A DNA stretch of 64,000 nucleotides from Eutypella sp. D-1 (GCA_023313575.1 JAJTTP010000004.1:2418001-2482000), one strand, 5' to 3'. Shown: positions 46,321-59,458, numbered from the stretch's first letter. Made by a program: numbers and translations. Notes: generated by a model from the letters alone, not told the origin.

Positions 46321-47238
46321 TGATGAGGTGGTTTGATACTGATATGTAGAATGAATCAAAGCCAGACAAGTGTTTTCTAAGCCTCAATTACTGGCAAGCT
46401 TGTGTTGCCATGGGACTCTGTTCGGCAATACTGGGAATTACACCAAATTGAATTTACGCCTGAACACTTATGCACTTACTAACGACTAACTTATCACAAC
46501 TCTCAATTCCGGGAACTCCATCTTACTGGCAAGAATGAAGACCACATGTGTTCTACCGTACGTTCTACGTTCTGTCCTGGTCACACGACTAAACCGTGAA
46601 CAATTCGCTAGGTAACTATTATCACCTGAGCGGGAAAACTTCCCCAATCTATTCTCATGTCTGATTATCCAGTAGCATACGAAATTATTTGGCAAGGCGA
46701 CAAGGATGTCACCGAAACTTGTGATCGAGCTGTCGATATCTGGGTGACGCCATAGAGCTCGTGTTCTTTGACCCCTCTATATTTCTATGATGCAATGTCC
46801 AGTTTTAGAACAATGCATCTTAAGTAACAGAAATCAGATGCAGAGCGTTTCTACTCAAATTTCTTGGAACCAAAAGGCTCAGACACTGACAATACACTGA
46901 GTAATGAATCAGGTCCATGTCCTGTGACCAAGCTCAGGGGTAATTATATGGAGCTACATGTGGAGACGCTGGTGAACGCGAGGATACCTACACCTCGCCA
47001 GCGTAGAAAAAAGGACTATCCAAACCAGACATTTATAACAAGAGAGGCATGTAGCAGGTGGCCATCGCGCCAACTCTACACATGAGAATGCTTGCTCTAT
47101 TAATCTAAAAGGGACTAAGAACAGAAAATATTGTCGCGAGAATTAATGTACTGATATATGGCTATGTCGTTGTTCGGTTTTCTCCTGAGGTTCCCCAAGC
47201 CTTGGGTCGTATGTGGATCTCGAGCAGGCGCTACGACG
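46321..47238. other. Convergent intergenic spacer
   Basis: About 0.9 kb between the ZIP gene and the rhodopsin-family gene. AT-rich, with no exon-like frame of note. Confidence 0.45.
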
Positions 47239-48731
47239 CTAGACAGGACTACTACGCCCGCCAGCAGGTTGGTTAAGGTCTTCCTTCGCATAGCAATCTG
47301 CGTTCCAGCCATTGACTACTAGGTTCTGCTCACTGCCGTCATCCGGGACGGGAATCGACTGCATCTCGAAAGCCCGCTCTACCATGATGCCGCCCTTGGT
47401 TCGCCCGTTCGAGTTCTCCTTATCAGCCGTCGCTGTGGCCGACGCGTTTTTGCCGGTCTGGCTTCGGTGGGGTTGCGTGCCCCGTGCACCAGTACCGCGT
47501 TCGCTCGCTCCGTTTCCGTAGCCATTGGAGGAACTGTAGTAAGTGGTCAACTTGGGTATGACCTTCACGAACATGGCTTTGAGCTGCGGTACGGATGCAC
47601 AAGAGATGGCTATGTTTATCTCGAGGCCGGACCACAGCGCGATATCTACTCCTTGTACTGCCAGCTCGTTAGTGACGTCGGCCTCGGAGTCAGGGGAGGG
47701 TGCCACGTACTGGGCTGTTGGTCGATTGGGGCTGAGTTGTTAACGACGAGGGATTGCAGTCGGATAATAGCAATGATACAGGCGCTTGGGAGATATCAGT
47801 CAACGGGTCCGTACTTCTTCATGAGGAGGGTTCACTTACACTCCACCACAGGCGAAGACGCCGATCAGAACGTACTTAGCACGTCTAGTTATGTTGAGCC
47901 TCTTCAGGAAAGGATACGGAATACATAATAGCAAAAAGTCGTTTATGATATTCACAGCCGCGATCCCGTAGTGTAGGTTTGACCGATTTATGCAGCCGCC
48001 AGGTATGGTATCGTCCCAGTATTTCGCAACCGGGACACAGGTGAAGATGCTCGACCCTATGCAGAAGGCTGCATAGGCTCCCAAGTAAATCAAAAGCCCT
48101 GTGAATAGCTTCCCGGCAGACCTCGTCTCAAATATTCGCTTGTACTGCGTAAGGATCGAAAACTTAACGGCTAGTTGTGTGCTACGGCGATGGAGTTAGC
48201 AGTCATCCCGGTCACAGATAGTCCTCGGTCCTACATCCTCACGGCTTCTATATCCGGTCATGCGGCATCGTAGGGGAGGACGCCAACAGAAAGGTATCCT
48301 TACAAGTTGTAACAGATAACCGTTGCATAAAGAGAAATGAGGAAGCCTCTAAGTGACCCCAGGTCAACTGCATCCCCCAACCCAAACCGGATTTCTAATA
48401 CTGTCAGTTATTACACGAGAAAGCTACACCAGGAACATAACTCACGCTGAAAGACAGCTGACAGGTAAAGTATGGACCCAATCTATGACGGTTAGTGTGG
48501 CTTCCAATGGGGCATAGTCGAGATATCCAACAGTCGGATATCCATTGGACGAGCGTGACTTACCAGGGCCGCAACCATAAGACAGTCGTCAACCCCTAGG
48601 TTTCTTACTAGCACTATACGAGTGAAAAGCCTCAATCCGACGAGTAGAAATCCAAGAGCCGTGAAGAAGAAGAGGGCAGTGACCATCGAATGATTCCTCT
48701 CCACCACAGGAATCCCCCCAACGTACCACAT
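47239..48731 (-). CDS. Fungal rhodopsin-family seven-helix membrane protein (PTH11-related type)
   Basis: Six exons: 48731-48564, 48482-48446, 48394-48304, 48181-47840, 47784-47711 and 47657-47239, encoding 376 residues. Exon 2 is only 37 bp. Joins restore family-typical sequence, such as AVKFSILTQYKRIF after the third intron and GVDIALWSGLEINIAI after the fifth. The order of elements matches PF20684-type proteins: an extracellular N terminus, seven helices, a D-D-[CW] motif after helix 2 (VDDCLMV), and a P-V-A-K-[YF]-W-D loop with conserved Cys (FTCVPVAKYWD...GGCINR). A polar C-terminal tail of about 100 residues follows. No CFEM domain is present. Such proteins are candidate surface receptors. 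The ligand is unknown. Confidence 0.85.
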
Positions 48732-50302
48732 GTTTGGAAATCCAGACTTCCTATCACTCGGGCAACCGTCCAGTCTGGAATTCCTGGTGTACGGCGAAGG
48801 TTATGTGCTGACTTAGTGATTCACTGCATTAGTGACGAGAGAGTTTATCGCGATATTCGAATCCTCCTGTGGGAAGGGGAACAGTGTTACTAATACATCT
48901 AGTCTTAAAAGCAAATTCTTCCCGTTGCCGACTCCTTTTTGAAGAATCCGGGTCTGAGATTAGGTCATATCACTATTAGGAGGCATTCCTACTCCAAATA
49001 GGGTTGCTTCCATGCTACCCCGACGCCACATTCTTCTTAATTTTCATTGGGGAGAATCAAAAAGTGATGCATCCTATCTGACCGAGAACCAGAGTTGTCT
49101 CTCTACTCGTCAAATCCATATGCATTATATCAGTGGCCAACCGGAGGGAGAGCTACATGAATTCTGTATTCGGTCTGGGCCTGCTGGGCATGAGTCCGGT
49201 TGGCTATCGATGACCAGACGATGTCGCGCGGGATGCCTTTGATCTACCCGCGGCGCGTCAGATCCGGGGGAGACGGGGTTCTCTCAGACCGGAAAGGCAA
49301 CAGAGCGGGGGCGGCATCACAGGGGTTTTCCCAAATCCAGGTTTCTTTGTTTCTAGTCGCTGCGGCGCGAAGCGAGAACCCTAGATCAAATAACAAGGTA
49401 GCTCCTTGCTTACCGCCTAAGGTTTAATTTGTCTGTCGCACAAATTCGTCGCTTTCGCGACTGTTCTGTGCCCCTCCTACTGACCCCCTTGCCGGTCTTC
49501 TGCATACTGAAAAAATGACTGGTTGGAACCAAGTAAAAATCGATCAGGTTACTCGTGGTACATAAACGATTCTATCACTTACCGCACGTTCCTACTATAT
49601 ACCTAGGTAACACCATTTCATTTACAGTTATCATGTACTACCTGACCCCCCTCCTTTAATTAGTTGGCACAGACGGAATCGAGCCGCAAGAACCAAATGT
49701 TCGCTTGGGAATTACCCTTTTTATCACTCATCACCCCAATACACCAAGCGTCCACTTCGTACTGTATGACGAAGAAGTACAAATCTCACCTTGGGTGAAC
49801 GGAGCGCCAAGGCACGGGCCGAGACCTACCCACGATGCCCCTGTCCTGGGCCCCTTAGCAAAAGCCACGACCGTCATGATAGCGCCCTAACCGTTCTAGC
49901 TCTAGTTAGCTACTAGATCACTAATAGACCGGATGTCGAGCCCATTACCGAGCATGCATGTCTTATGCTCGATATCTTGCAAGGTCAAGGTGTCGTTGCA
50001 GGCGAATCATTTCAGCTAATAGCTCGAAGCACATGAGATCCATGAGCCCATCACTAAGGTGGTATATGCGGGTAAAATGTCTCATTCTTAAGGCGAGACA
50101 GTTCGCCCAGGGTTAGGTTGCTTTTAAGTGGCTTTGAGCCTTGCAGTAGTTTATGCGGCCTACAATCCCATAGCGAGTCCCTTACCTACGCGAATGCAGG
50201 TTGTCTGGTTTAGGTAGAGCTATGAGGGAAAAGGACACCTTTTATTCTACCTAAGTATTCTGTTCCCTTACAAATATTTACGTGGCCGAAAAGTCCTACA
50301 GA
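48732..50302. other. Intergenic, no gene recognised
   Basis: About 1.6 kb between two minus-strand genes. Open frames are short and lack motifs. A GC-rich patch at 49230-49330 stands out from AT-rich flanks but shows no tRNA-like structure that I can support. Confidence 0.4.
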
Positions 50303-52224
50303 CTAGACATGATGGGATCCTGCGTTCTCCGCTACTGGCGCGTCAATGTGATTGTTGAATTCCTGTTTAGGGTCGAAAAGAAAAGCAGCAACTAGAGTCG
50401 CAGTTAGCCATCGCTTCCCAAGAGACTAGCGTACTCCACTGGAATATTAACTTACCAACACTGGCTAGGGCAACAAAACATGCGGCAGCTGTCCATACGT
50501 GCTGAAAGCCTTGCACGTAAGTGTTAAGCATCGCCACAGTACCGGCTTGCGCTACTTCGGGGGTCACGCCGGGGATAGACGCAAGTGCGGTGCTGTTATG
50601 TCCTGTGACAGTAACGACGAAGTCCCCTAGGTTCTCAGGAGACAGACCCTGAGGAATAACAGCGCTTGCGATATTATCGCCGACCTTGCTCATTGCATCG
50701 TTGAAGAGTGCGTTGTCTAAAATAAGTTAGGGGAGTACGCGTTATATGAAGTCCCTGACAACTTACAAATAGCTATTCCAATGGTGCCTCCAAGTGATCT
50801 GATACTGATAATGAGGCCACTAGCAACAGAGATCAATTCAGGGGGTATAGACAGCTGGGCCGCGGTGACAAGGGTCGTCAGTGTCATCCCTAGGGCTATT
50901 CCTAGCAGGACAGGGTATCCCCAGACGGGCCTGTCTGTGTCTAGATCGCTCTTTGCCATGCATGCGAAGAAGGCGACGAATATCAGAAATGCAAGGACAG
51001 TTGCCCATCGAACCTTCTTGACAATTGCACAGTAACACCCAGTGAGTACAGCTCCAACCGAGGACGAAAGGAGCATAATGCTGTACCGCGTACCGACTAG
51101 AACCGCATCCGTTTCGTATAAAACGCTGGCCTGAAACGCGAAGTAGTTGTTGGCAGCGAAGAAGGCGATGCCTTCGGAGAAGACACAAAATAGCGATATG
51201 GAGAAGTTACGATTCCCGGTAAATAGGCCATGATGGAACATACCGTCGCTTTTCAGGAAGGTCTCATAGCCAACGAGGGCAAGAGCTAGAGCTAGCCCGA
51301 CGGCGAAGGTGACAGCGACAACTGGGTCTCCGAACTCGAAAGGGTTCTTGAGTAAAGAAAGAGACACACAAAATAGGACCAGGCCAGCAGCAAGGAGGAA
51401 GTAGCCGATCCAGTCTAGCCTCGCTAGTTTCTCTCGGTGGCTCAGCATCCGCTGAAGTTCTCTCGGGGGAGGGTTATACACGAAAAAGCATATGCCAGCG
51501 GCAATGACGTAGACGGCCATGGCGATGTAAAAGTAAACTCTGAAGCCGTCTGCTGCTGGGTCATTCGTTCTGTTCAGAGCGCCGCCGGCAAGAAGGCCAA
51601 ATATTGATCCAGTAGAGTTCGAAACCATATCAGCCGCCTGGCCGTAACCTCTCCATCGTCGCGGGAGAACCTCAGACGTAACGGTATGCAGCAGTGGCTG
51701 AGCCCCGAATGCAATTCCAATGATAGTGAATCCCGCTATACACATTCCGATAGAGCTGGCTCTGGCAACGACGATCGATCCAACTCCGCCCAGCAGAGTC
51801 GGGATGACGAGAAACCATTTCCGGCCCCAGTAGTCGGCGGCATGTGAGAATATCGGCCCCAAGACGACAGTGAGAATTGTAATAGTCCCTGTAAACCAGA
51901 CAGCGCTTGTCGGAGAATTGAAGTGAGCTGCGATGGTTTGGCCTTGCTATGAGGGCATAAACGATCAGACCAAGTTTCGCGTTATCTAGATCTTGAGGGC
52001 ATTGGGTAGAGGCTTACCGCGCCTGCGCCAACAAGGCTCACAAGCTGGGCGAAATAGATAAGCAATGCCGCGAAAACAGCAAGGAACGTCTTCGCATCTA
52101 GATGCACATCGGGGCCCGAGTCATATTCTGAAAGCTCGCTAGGCTCGGAGGAAGACTTAGACGGCTTCCTATCGACAGAAGGATCTGATCGCTTTTCGTA
52201 CTCTGCCATATTTCTCGATATCAT
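50303..52224 (-). CDS. MFS efflux pump, TRI12-like (14-helix type)
   Basis: Exons 52224-52018, 51946-50767, 50716-50456 and 50391-50303 encode 578 residues. Splice phases 0, 1 and 1 keep frame; branch sites include CTAACTTA and GGCTAACT. A charged N-terminal tail precedes the helices. The helix 2-3 loop reads FSHAADYWGRKWFLVIP, the G-x-x-x-D-x-x-G-R-[RK] signature of MFS pumps. The following ARASSIGMCIAGFTIIGIAFGAQPLLHTVTSE block is typical of fungal TRI12-like trichothecene or siderophore pumps. The loop near the C terminus (VTVTGHNSTALASIPGV) fits the extracellular loop before the last helix. Substrate is unknown. The start could also be the Met at 52209. It is divergent from the FAD monooxygenase at 54009, so the two may share control. 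Confidence 0.88.
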
Positions 52225-54008
52225 ATCCGTGTTCGTCAATGCCCCATTTGAAAATTGACTGATCCGCGGTCAACGCGGGTGCCATCCGGAATGATATGAG
52301 CTGGAAGATATGCGCCGCCTTATGGGCAACGACCATGATCTAGAAGTATTTTCTGTAGCGATTCTATATTTAACCAAGCACGTATAATATGCGTCCATTC
52401 CAAGCTGAAGACCTTCTGTAAATGTCGAAGTCCCCGCAGAAGACAGGCTTCGGGACCGGAGGTCCAGATGTGCAGCTACAACGTAGACAACATTACAGGG
52501 TCCGCAGCCAGTTGCCTCTTGGCACTATCAAAGAGAGAACAGCGTTGGGTCCCGGAAGGACACATAATTGGGTTTAGGGAATTGTCAAACCAAGCAATGC
52601 AAGCCCATCACACCTTCTGAGGGGGGCTGCCGTACGTAGAAACACATGGTCGAATAAGGTACGAAAGCGCTAGAATGTGTGTCCAGTCAGGCGGAGAGAT
52701 AAGAAATACCACACATTTGATGTTCAGGCGTCTGGACCATTGAGCCCCTGTCTATCCCTGGTGTATGTGTTTACATAAATTGAGCCAGGGCTCCCCCCTA
52801 GTCCTTTAACTCCTATGTAATGACGTGCATTCTGAGACCAAGATCGGAGACACAGTGTATTCAGATCTGAACTCTGATTCATACCCGATGAACTTCTCAA
52901 GAGTAATAGATGCTTTGCAGGCAAGAGTTTCGTGTGCGGGAAAAAAAAACTTGGTAGTATTGGGATGAATTGTGATATCTATCAACCCGCGAGTGAACAT
53001 GTCGAGCTTCACGCCTGCGGGAGGCGCTGCCAGCCTTCCCACCTCCCCCCGAAGTAAGGTCCCATCTAGGCGCAGCCCAAGCTGACAGGATTTGCCATGT
53101 TTCTCGGATGTAAGACAGTCAATCTGACAATATGAACTGATGGATCCTCGGATGTTACCTGCGCATGCAGTGCGCATGCAGGTCTGTCAACCGGAGCCGT
53201 TAGGGCGGCCGCCCGGTGGCGTCGGAATCCATACCATTTTCAGACCGGTATGGGAATAGACGACTTGAATGGACGCAAGAGGGGTTGCGTTGAGGGGTTT
53301 GTTGTGAAAGAAAGGAGGTGCATGGTTACAGCTGAGTGCATGGGCGTACATATGCACGCGATATCATTTCTCAGACAATTGATCCCTGCGACTCAGTTTA
53401 ATGCTCTACCTTGCAAGCTTCTCGAAACAGTCTCAAAGCTACAAGGAATAGTCACATCTCTGGCAACAAATAGTAAAGCTGGGCGGCAAAGTCACCGACA
53501 ACCCGGTATTCTGATCTATGGTTCTTGCATTTCCCATCAGCGATTGTAGACCTAGAATGCCTACCCACCAAGGAGTTGTTTGGAACTATGGGTGGATCCA
53601 TTGCTGTGTTGATTGCTGGGCACTCCCCCCCTCCCCAGCGATCGGTGCAAGGCTCGCCCACACCGGCGCAACTGGGAGTCGGTTTGGATTCGCGGCAGCC
53701 TCTGCATCGAGTCACCGATGTCACTTCAATGCGAATAGGAATGCAATGGAAGTAGGGCCGCGAAAAAGCGCGCTGGGTTTTCGTTCGTAATGTCTGGCAT
53801 TTCTCGCGCTGGCCTACTTTGCGCCTACGGTTAAGCGAGTGCCCGGATGCAAGCACCGTATATGGTATGACAGCAGGCCGCCACATCTCCTCCAGCATAT
53901 AGATCGTCGCGGTATTGAATCATTATCGTGAGCCATTTTTATTTAAAGGCAGATGGGTAACGCTGCCGATAAATTTGAATTGTCTTAAATATAGCTAATA
54001 TCGCGACC
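52225..54008. other. Divergent promoter region of the MFS pump and FAD monooxygenase
   Basis: About 1.8 kb. A ten-base direct repeat GCGCATGCAG occurs at 53161-53170 and 53172-53181. Minus-strand open frames at 53177-52806 and 53898-53452 have no recognised motif. No transcription factor gene is present here. Confidence 0.45.
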
Positions 54009-55735
54009 ATGATCCGTGTTGTGATTGTTGGTGGGGGCATTGCGGGCCTCGCTGCCGGCGTCACACTGCGCCGGGCCGGACACCTGGTCCACGTATATGA
54101 GCGATCGGACTTGCGGAACGAGGTCGGAGCCGCGATCAATGTACCCCCCAACGTGAGCCGCTTTCTCACGTCCTGGGGCCTCGACCCCGTGCGGAGCCGC
54201 TTCGTGAAGGCAAAGGTGCTCCACTGGTGCGATCCTTTCACGGCTAAGGCTAAAGCGACGATATCTCACGAATCCAATACCGCCCGGTTCGGGCGGGACG
54301 CCGAGCTCTGGCTCGCGCACCGCGTTGATCTTCATAATGCCTTGAAGAATATGGCGGTCGATGCGGAAGGCCCTGGAACTCCCGTGACACTGCATCCCAG
54401 GTCGCACGTTGTGCGATACGTAGGTGTCCCTTGGCCCGAAGCCTGCAGGAATGTGGCTCCTTAGCTAACTTACACTGCTTTTGGAGGACCCCTACGCGCC
54501 CTCTGTAACGCTACCAGACGGACAAGTAATTGAGGCGGATGTCGTCATTGGCGCAGACGGTCTCCATTCAGTTGCGGCGGAGGCTGTGTTGGGTTACAAG
54601 AATGAGCCCACCGGCTCAACGCGCTGCAATTATTGCTATCGGTTCCTCATTCCATCTTCGGTCTTAGAGGCGGACCCGGACACGCAGCCTTGGAACGTCG
54701 ATGCCGATGGGAAAAGTAGCGTCTACGCCGACGCCGAGAAACAGCGCAGATTGGTGGCATATGTTTGCCGCGAGTGAGTCTGTCCACTATGAAGCCACGA
54801 GGCAATAATTAGATGACCTATAGCTAACGAATAAGTAACACGGTACATAACTTCGTAGGAATCTTCAGAGATGAATCGGCAACTCCGGGAACGAAAGAAG
54901 GTATGTGGGCCCTAAGGGTAAATGTGCAAGCTCGCAACAAGACATGTCTGACATTGGCAGACTATCATGCTATGGTGGACAAGTCGGAGGTGTTAGAACG
55001 ATTCTCGGGTTATCATCCAAGCATACTAGCAGTCATCAAGTAAGAGCGCCGCACGCACGACACTCTTAATTTATGTCTTTCCCGGCTCTCTAAAGCTTAC
55101 CTCCGTTACAGTAAGGCATCCGACATCAGACGATGGCCTTTGCTCTACAGACCTCCCATCCCGATATGGAGGAGAGGTAGATTGGTGTTGGCTGGTGATG
55201 CGGCGCACCCGATGCTCCCTCGTTCGTACCAGACGCCTTAGCGCCACGTACAACCGCATACTGACGCCGTCTATAGATCAGGCGCAAGCCGGCGCCCAAG
55301 GTATGGAAGATGCCGCGGCCCTCGGCATCGTGCTACAGGGCGTATCCACTCCCGAGGAGATCGAGGAACGCCTAGATCTATATCAGAAGATCCGCTATAC
55401 CCGGGCCAGCGTCGTGCAGGTGCTCAGCAATGTTGGAGCAGACGAGTGCCACCTCATTCACGACGACTTGAAGGAATTCCTGGAAGAGAAGGACATCCCT
55501 TGTAAACACAATACCTTGCATCACCCCCCCTCTGTCTTGGTAATCGCTGACTCTTATACGCCTAGCTAATTTCGCTGAGATCAACACTTATAATTACGGC
55601 TACGATGTTGTGAAGGAATCGTTGGAAGCCGTCAAGCAGCTGAACAGATCGTCGGTCCAGCCGTCGAAGAGCACACTGGAGGACAGTCGAGACACCGTTG
55701 TTGGGAATTCGCAGCTGACTGCTGCTGTGCACTGA
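54009..55735 (+). CDS. FAD-dependent monooxygenase, salicylate hydroxylase-like
   Basis: Seven exons: 54009-54419, 54487-54773, 54836-54900, 54961-55039, 55112-55221, 55277-55501 and 55566-55735, encoding 448 residues. It is a class A flavoprotein hydroxylase: NAD(P)H reduces FAD, and molecular oxygen hydroxylates an aromatic or related substrate. Visible motifs are the N-terminal GxGxxG ([16 protein letters not shown]), the DG motif ([11 protein letters not shown]) and the GD motif ([13 protein letters not shown]), which joins across an intron to [12 protein letters not shown]. The intron after 55221 uses the uncommon donor GTTCGT. The product is unknown; the divergent pump next door suggests a small catabolic or biosynthetic pair. 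Confidence 0.9.
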
Positions 55736-55898
55736 TTGCCTGTTGGACACTGGTATCTAGAGACTAGGGCCACTATATGCCATCGCTTACACACGTATCC
55801 TAGGAAGATAAATATGACTGAAGACTTTTACCAATTCATCGGACCCAGTACTTGACTGATGTACATAGACCCAACACTGTGAGAACAGAACGTGATGA

Positions 55899-57089
55899 TC
55901 AAGCTTCATAACTGCGACCCGCGCCTCGACACGGAGCCCTCCTTGCACGACGACTGAGATCAGCTAGTCTAGAAGAACGCCGCGAATTTGACGATTTAGC
56001 AATAGCACTTCCTTGGACACCCGTATCATGTATAAACGTAGAGGTGTGCGTTGCCTTCCGTAATCCACAAGTAAGGGGCTGCGTGTTCTTCTTCTCAGTG
56101 ACCACCCCGCCCAGTTTAGCCCTTGTGCTGCGTCTAGGATATCGCCTGCGTCCGCCATTCGCGGGCTTGTCGTCGAACGTGACGTCGTATAGGCGCTTGA
56201 ACGGCATCGAGCTCTGCGGACAGCACGTCGCGGCGCTCTCGCTCCACAGTCGCGCCAATGCCTCGGCGTGTGCCCTGTGCCTCGTTACCCAGTCCTTGCG
56301 CCACATGGCTTGGAGCTCGCTCAGGTGGATCTTGCAGTAGTACGCCGGCGTGTCCCCCATGATGAGGGAGGAGTTCGGCTCCCAGCGCGGAGACCCGGGT
56401 CTTGGGACCTGTGCACGTCGTGGCTCATATACGTCTAGAGTGTCTGTGTCGAGATCGAGAAGGTAGCACCACCGAGGGCTATCTAAGACATAATATTTAG
56501 CCATGTAACCCGCGAAGGTATATTGACCACGCGCAGAGAGTGAGTGCAGGCTGACTTACTGAGATGAGGCGACTCCAGAGATAACAGCGGTAGACGGTCC
56601 TGGAGATCTGCCTGCGGACTCGCGATCCACTCCAGCTTCTCGGAGACCCGGGCGTGTGAGAACTGCGCTAGGAGGCTAGGTGGTGTTGCTTCGCTGCGCA
56701 GCCCCGGTTGTTTCTTCTGCATCGTCGCTTCAGCGCCGAGGTCGACGTACTCCATTGGTCTCATATATGACGACGCGTCCGCGGAGTAGATCTGTAAGAA
56801 CCCCCTTTTCAGCCGCTCGATATTGCGCCCCTCGCGAAGCCACTCGAAGAGGTCTAGACCGTCCTCTTCGATTATCCCTTTTCCGAAGGACGAGAGGCAC
56901 GCGACTCTTTCCGTCGCATTGGTCAGTTTGCATACTGCATGACATTCACGACATGAGGAACGGATTCTAGGCTTGAGGGTCTTCCGTGATGACGCACCGT
57001 TTCTCTCGATACCGTATATAGAGCCGGTGGAACGGGTCGGCGCTGAACCCCGGCCCGAACCATGTCCTTTGGTAAGCTTCCCTCTCCAT
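55899..57089 (-). CDS. Unrecognised fungal protein, N-terminal exon structure uncertain
   Basis: The supported part is an open stretch on the minus strand ending at 56560 (GTAAGT donor), joined to exon 56482-55899 (GGCTAAA branch, TTAG acceptor), giving SPRWCYLLDLDTDTLDVYEP after the join. Upstream the frame is open to about 57000 and reads GLDLFEWLREGRNIERLKRG. An earlier exon probably starts at the ATG at 57089 (MEREAYQRTWFGPG). It would join by a 46 bp intron (GTATCG donor, CCTAG acceptor), but this is weak. The middle region has the pattern 'LDLDTDTLDVYE', seen in fungal proteins of unknown function. The last 60 residues are rich in Arg and Ser. No function is proposed. Confidence 0.5.
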
Positions 57090-57645
57090 TCTATTCGGTA
57101 CCGCAGCGGCGCATGGTTTTCTTTGCCGATGGAAAAATCACGGCCTTGTTTATTGGGATCATAAACTCATTGTTGAAAAAGCGAGGGCCGCATGAGAGTG
57201 GACAAAGAAGTAGAAATGGCTAGCGCCTCAGTCGAGGATATCGCACAAAGAATCCCATACTTCCGAAAACAACTGAGACTCCCGGGACAATATCTTCGAC
57301 GAGTGCCGGCTAGAAAGCTGTGTACACGTGGGTCTGGAGTGTATGGTACTTGCCCAGCTGATCGATCAAGGTGCAAATGGAGCTTTGAAGAGATGCCTGC
57401 GGGCTACCAGCAAAACGGGGCAATTCCGTTCCTAAACACAAGGGCACTACTAGGCCGGTAGGATTGAATTCAGATATCAATTGACTCATAATCGAGGTAT
57501 TTACACTATGTACACTTAACTCGCGCCGATCTACATTGTCGCATGGTTCTATCCGATTCTCATCCAACCGAAAAGGTATATCTCAGTTATCCACATATCT
57601 TTATCTCCGCCATGCACGCGTGCTCAATCTACAAGCTCGGCACGT
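57090..57645. other. Intergenic, no gene recognised
   Basis: About 0.55 kb between two minus-strand genes, with no exon-like frame beyond short overlapping ones. Confidence 0.4.
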
Positions 57646-59458
57646 CTAAGCCGACCACTTCTTGACCTTGCGCATGCTGCCCTCCTCGACGAGGGCCTTG
57701 TGCATATCGAAGGAGTTGAAGAGGAGGTGGGGCTCGTGGCCCATGCCCTTGCGGAGACACTCGAACTCGGCCTTATCGAAGTAGTCGCGCAGGATGGGCT
57801 TATAGTCGTCATGGGCGCACTTCTCGATGATGACGCGGGCGCGCTCGCGCGGACTCATGCCGCGGACGTCAGCGAGCCCGGCCTCCGTCACCACGACGTC
57901 GAGGTCGTGCTCCGTCTGGTCGACGTGCGTGCACATGGGCACAATGCACGAGACACCGTGCGGGTCCGTCTTCGACGGCCGCGTCGACGGCGTGTGCATG
58001 ATGCTGTACTTCGAGGACCGCAGGAAATCCGCCGATCCCCCCAGCCCGTTCAGCATCCGGCTGCCCATCACGTTCGTACTGTTCGCGTGCGCGTAGATGT
58101 CCACCTCCACCGGCGTATTCATGCCGATGACGCCCAGTCGCCGGATGATCTCCGGCGAGTTCGACACCTGCTGCGACCGCAGCAGCAGCTTGTTGTGGTA
58201 CGACTCCCAGTTGTCGTAGAAGCGCTTGAAGCCGTCGGGCGAGAAGCGCACGCTGGTGGCCGTCGCGAAGTCGAGGCGGCCCGAGTCGAACAGGTCTAGG
58301 AAGGTGTCCTGGATCACCTCGGTCCAGACCTTGAGGTTCCAGAAGTTACTCTCACTCAGACCGCCGATGACGGCGTTGGCGATATTGCCGATACCGGACT
58401 GTAGCGGTAGCAGTGACTTGGGCATGCGGTCGTGCTTCACCTCGTGCTCGAAGAACTCAATCAGGTGCTTCGCGATGTTGGCCGACGCCTCATCTGCTGG
58501 TGCGTTCGGCGCTGTCTGGTCCTGGTAGTCCGACTCCAACACGCCCACCACCTTCTCGGGATCCACCGGGATCGACGTAGTGCCGATCCTATCCTCCACT
58601 CCCATAATCAGGTAGGGCTTTCTGCGGGGCGGCAAGTCCGTCATAGTGATGTCGTGCAGGCCCTCAAAACTCGGTATCGACGTGTTTACTTCAATGATGA
58701 TCTATTTCCCCCAAAACAGTCAATTGGCTGGCCTGTTACAGTATTGTGAAGCAGCGTGGACGTAATCTCGCATACCTTGTCGGCCATCTGGACCAGCTCG
58801 GGCGTAGCACCCACGGAAGCTCCCGGGACAATGCTGCCGTCCTCCTTGATATCTGACGCCTCAACAACTACCACGTCGATGTTCTTGTTCGGTCGGTCTT
58901 TCGTGTAGTATCCCTAGTAACATTAGCAACCCCTACCTTTACTTAGGAAATGAAAGTAATCGAATAGAGGGAAACGTACATAAACCAGATCAACCGGGAA
59001 CATAGACAAGTGCTTGTCGAAGAAGTTGATGCGCCCCTCATTGATACCCTTCGCGATCGCCTTGCCGACCTGGTGGGGGCTCCGCCGCTCAATCATGTCC
59101 AGCGAAGCCCACCGGTTCTCGGTCTCTGCGCCGGACGACGCACCCACGAACAAGCTGTATCTCAACTGGCCCTGCAGGCTGTTCTTCTCGACGTGGTCGG
59201 CCAGGAAAGTAGGCATCTTTCTGCGCTACTTGTTAGCATGGGAGGGGGGAAAGCTCATGAATGGAATAAAGGGGAAGTGGGTGTAAGCGCGGGTGGGAAA
59301 ACTGACTTGGGATAACCGACACCCGTGAACCCGGACCAGCCGATATACGAGCCATTGGGGAAGTGCTGCAGCAGGTCCTCGGGCCTGCACAGCTTCTTCA
59401 GCATCGACGGCCGTCGGATGCGAGACCGCAGGGCGGCAGAGGCAACGGGCGATGCCAT
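57646..59458 (-). CDS. ACH1: Acetyl-CoA hydrolase / CoA-transferase, mitochondrial
   Basis: Exons 59458-59307, 59220-58980, 58913-58776 and 58701-57646 encode 528 residues. The family moves CoA between acetate, succinate and propionate and in fungi protects against acetate and propionyl-CoA stress. Sequence agrees along its whole length with fungal Ach1: [17 protein letters not shown] near the start, [15 protein letters not shown], and the CoA-transferase motif [14 protein letters not shown], in which Glu376 is the expected catalytic residue that forms the CoA thioester. The N terminus ([10 protein letters not shown]) fits a mitochondrial presequence. The first intron has the uncommon donor GTCAGT, but the join [16 protein letters not shown] is exactly as expected. 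Confidence 0.96.

Noticed and set aside
57700..58299. 199-codon plus-strand open frame
   Set aside because: It is Arg/His/Val-rich antisense of ACH1 exon 4, a common artefact of high-GC coding DNA.
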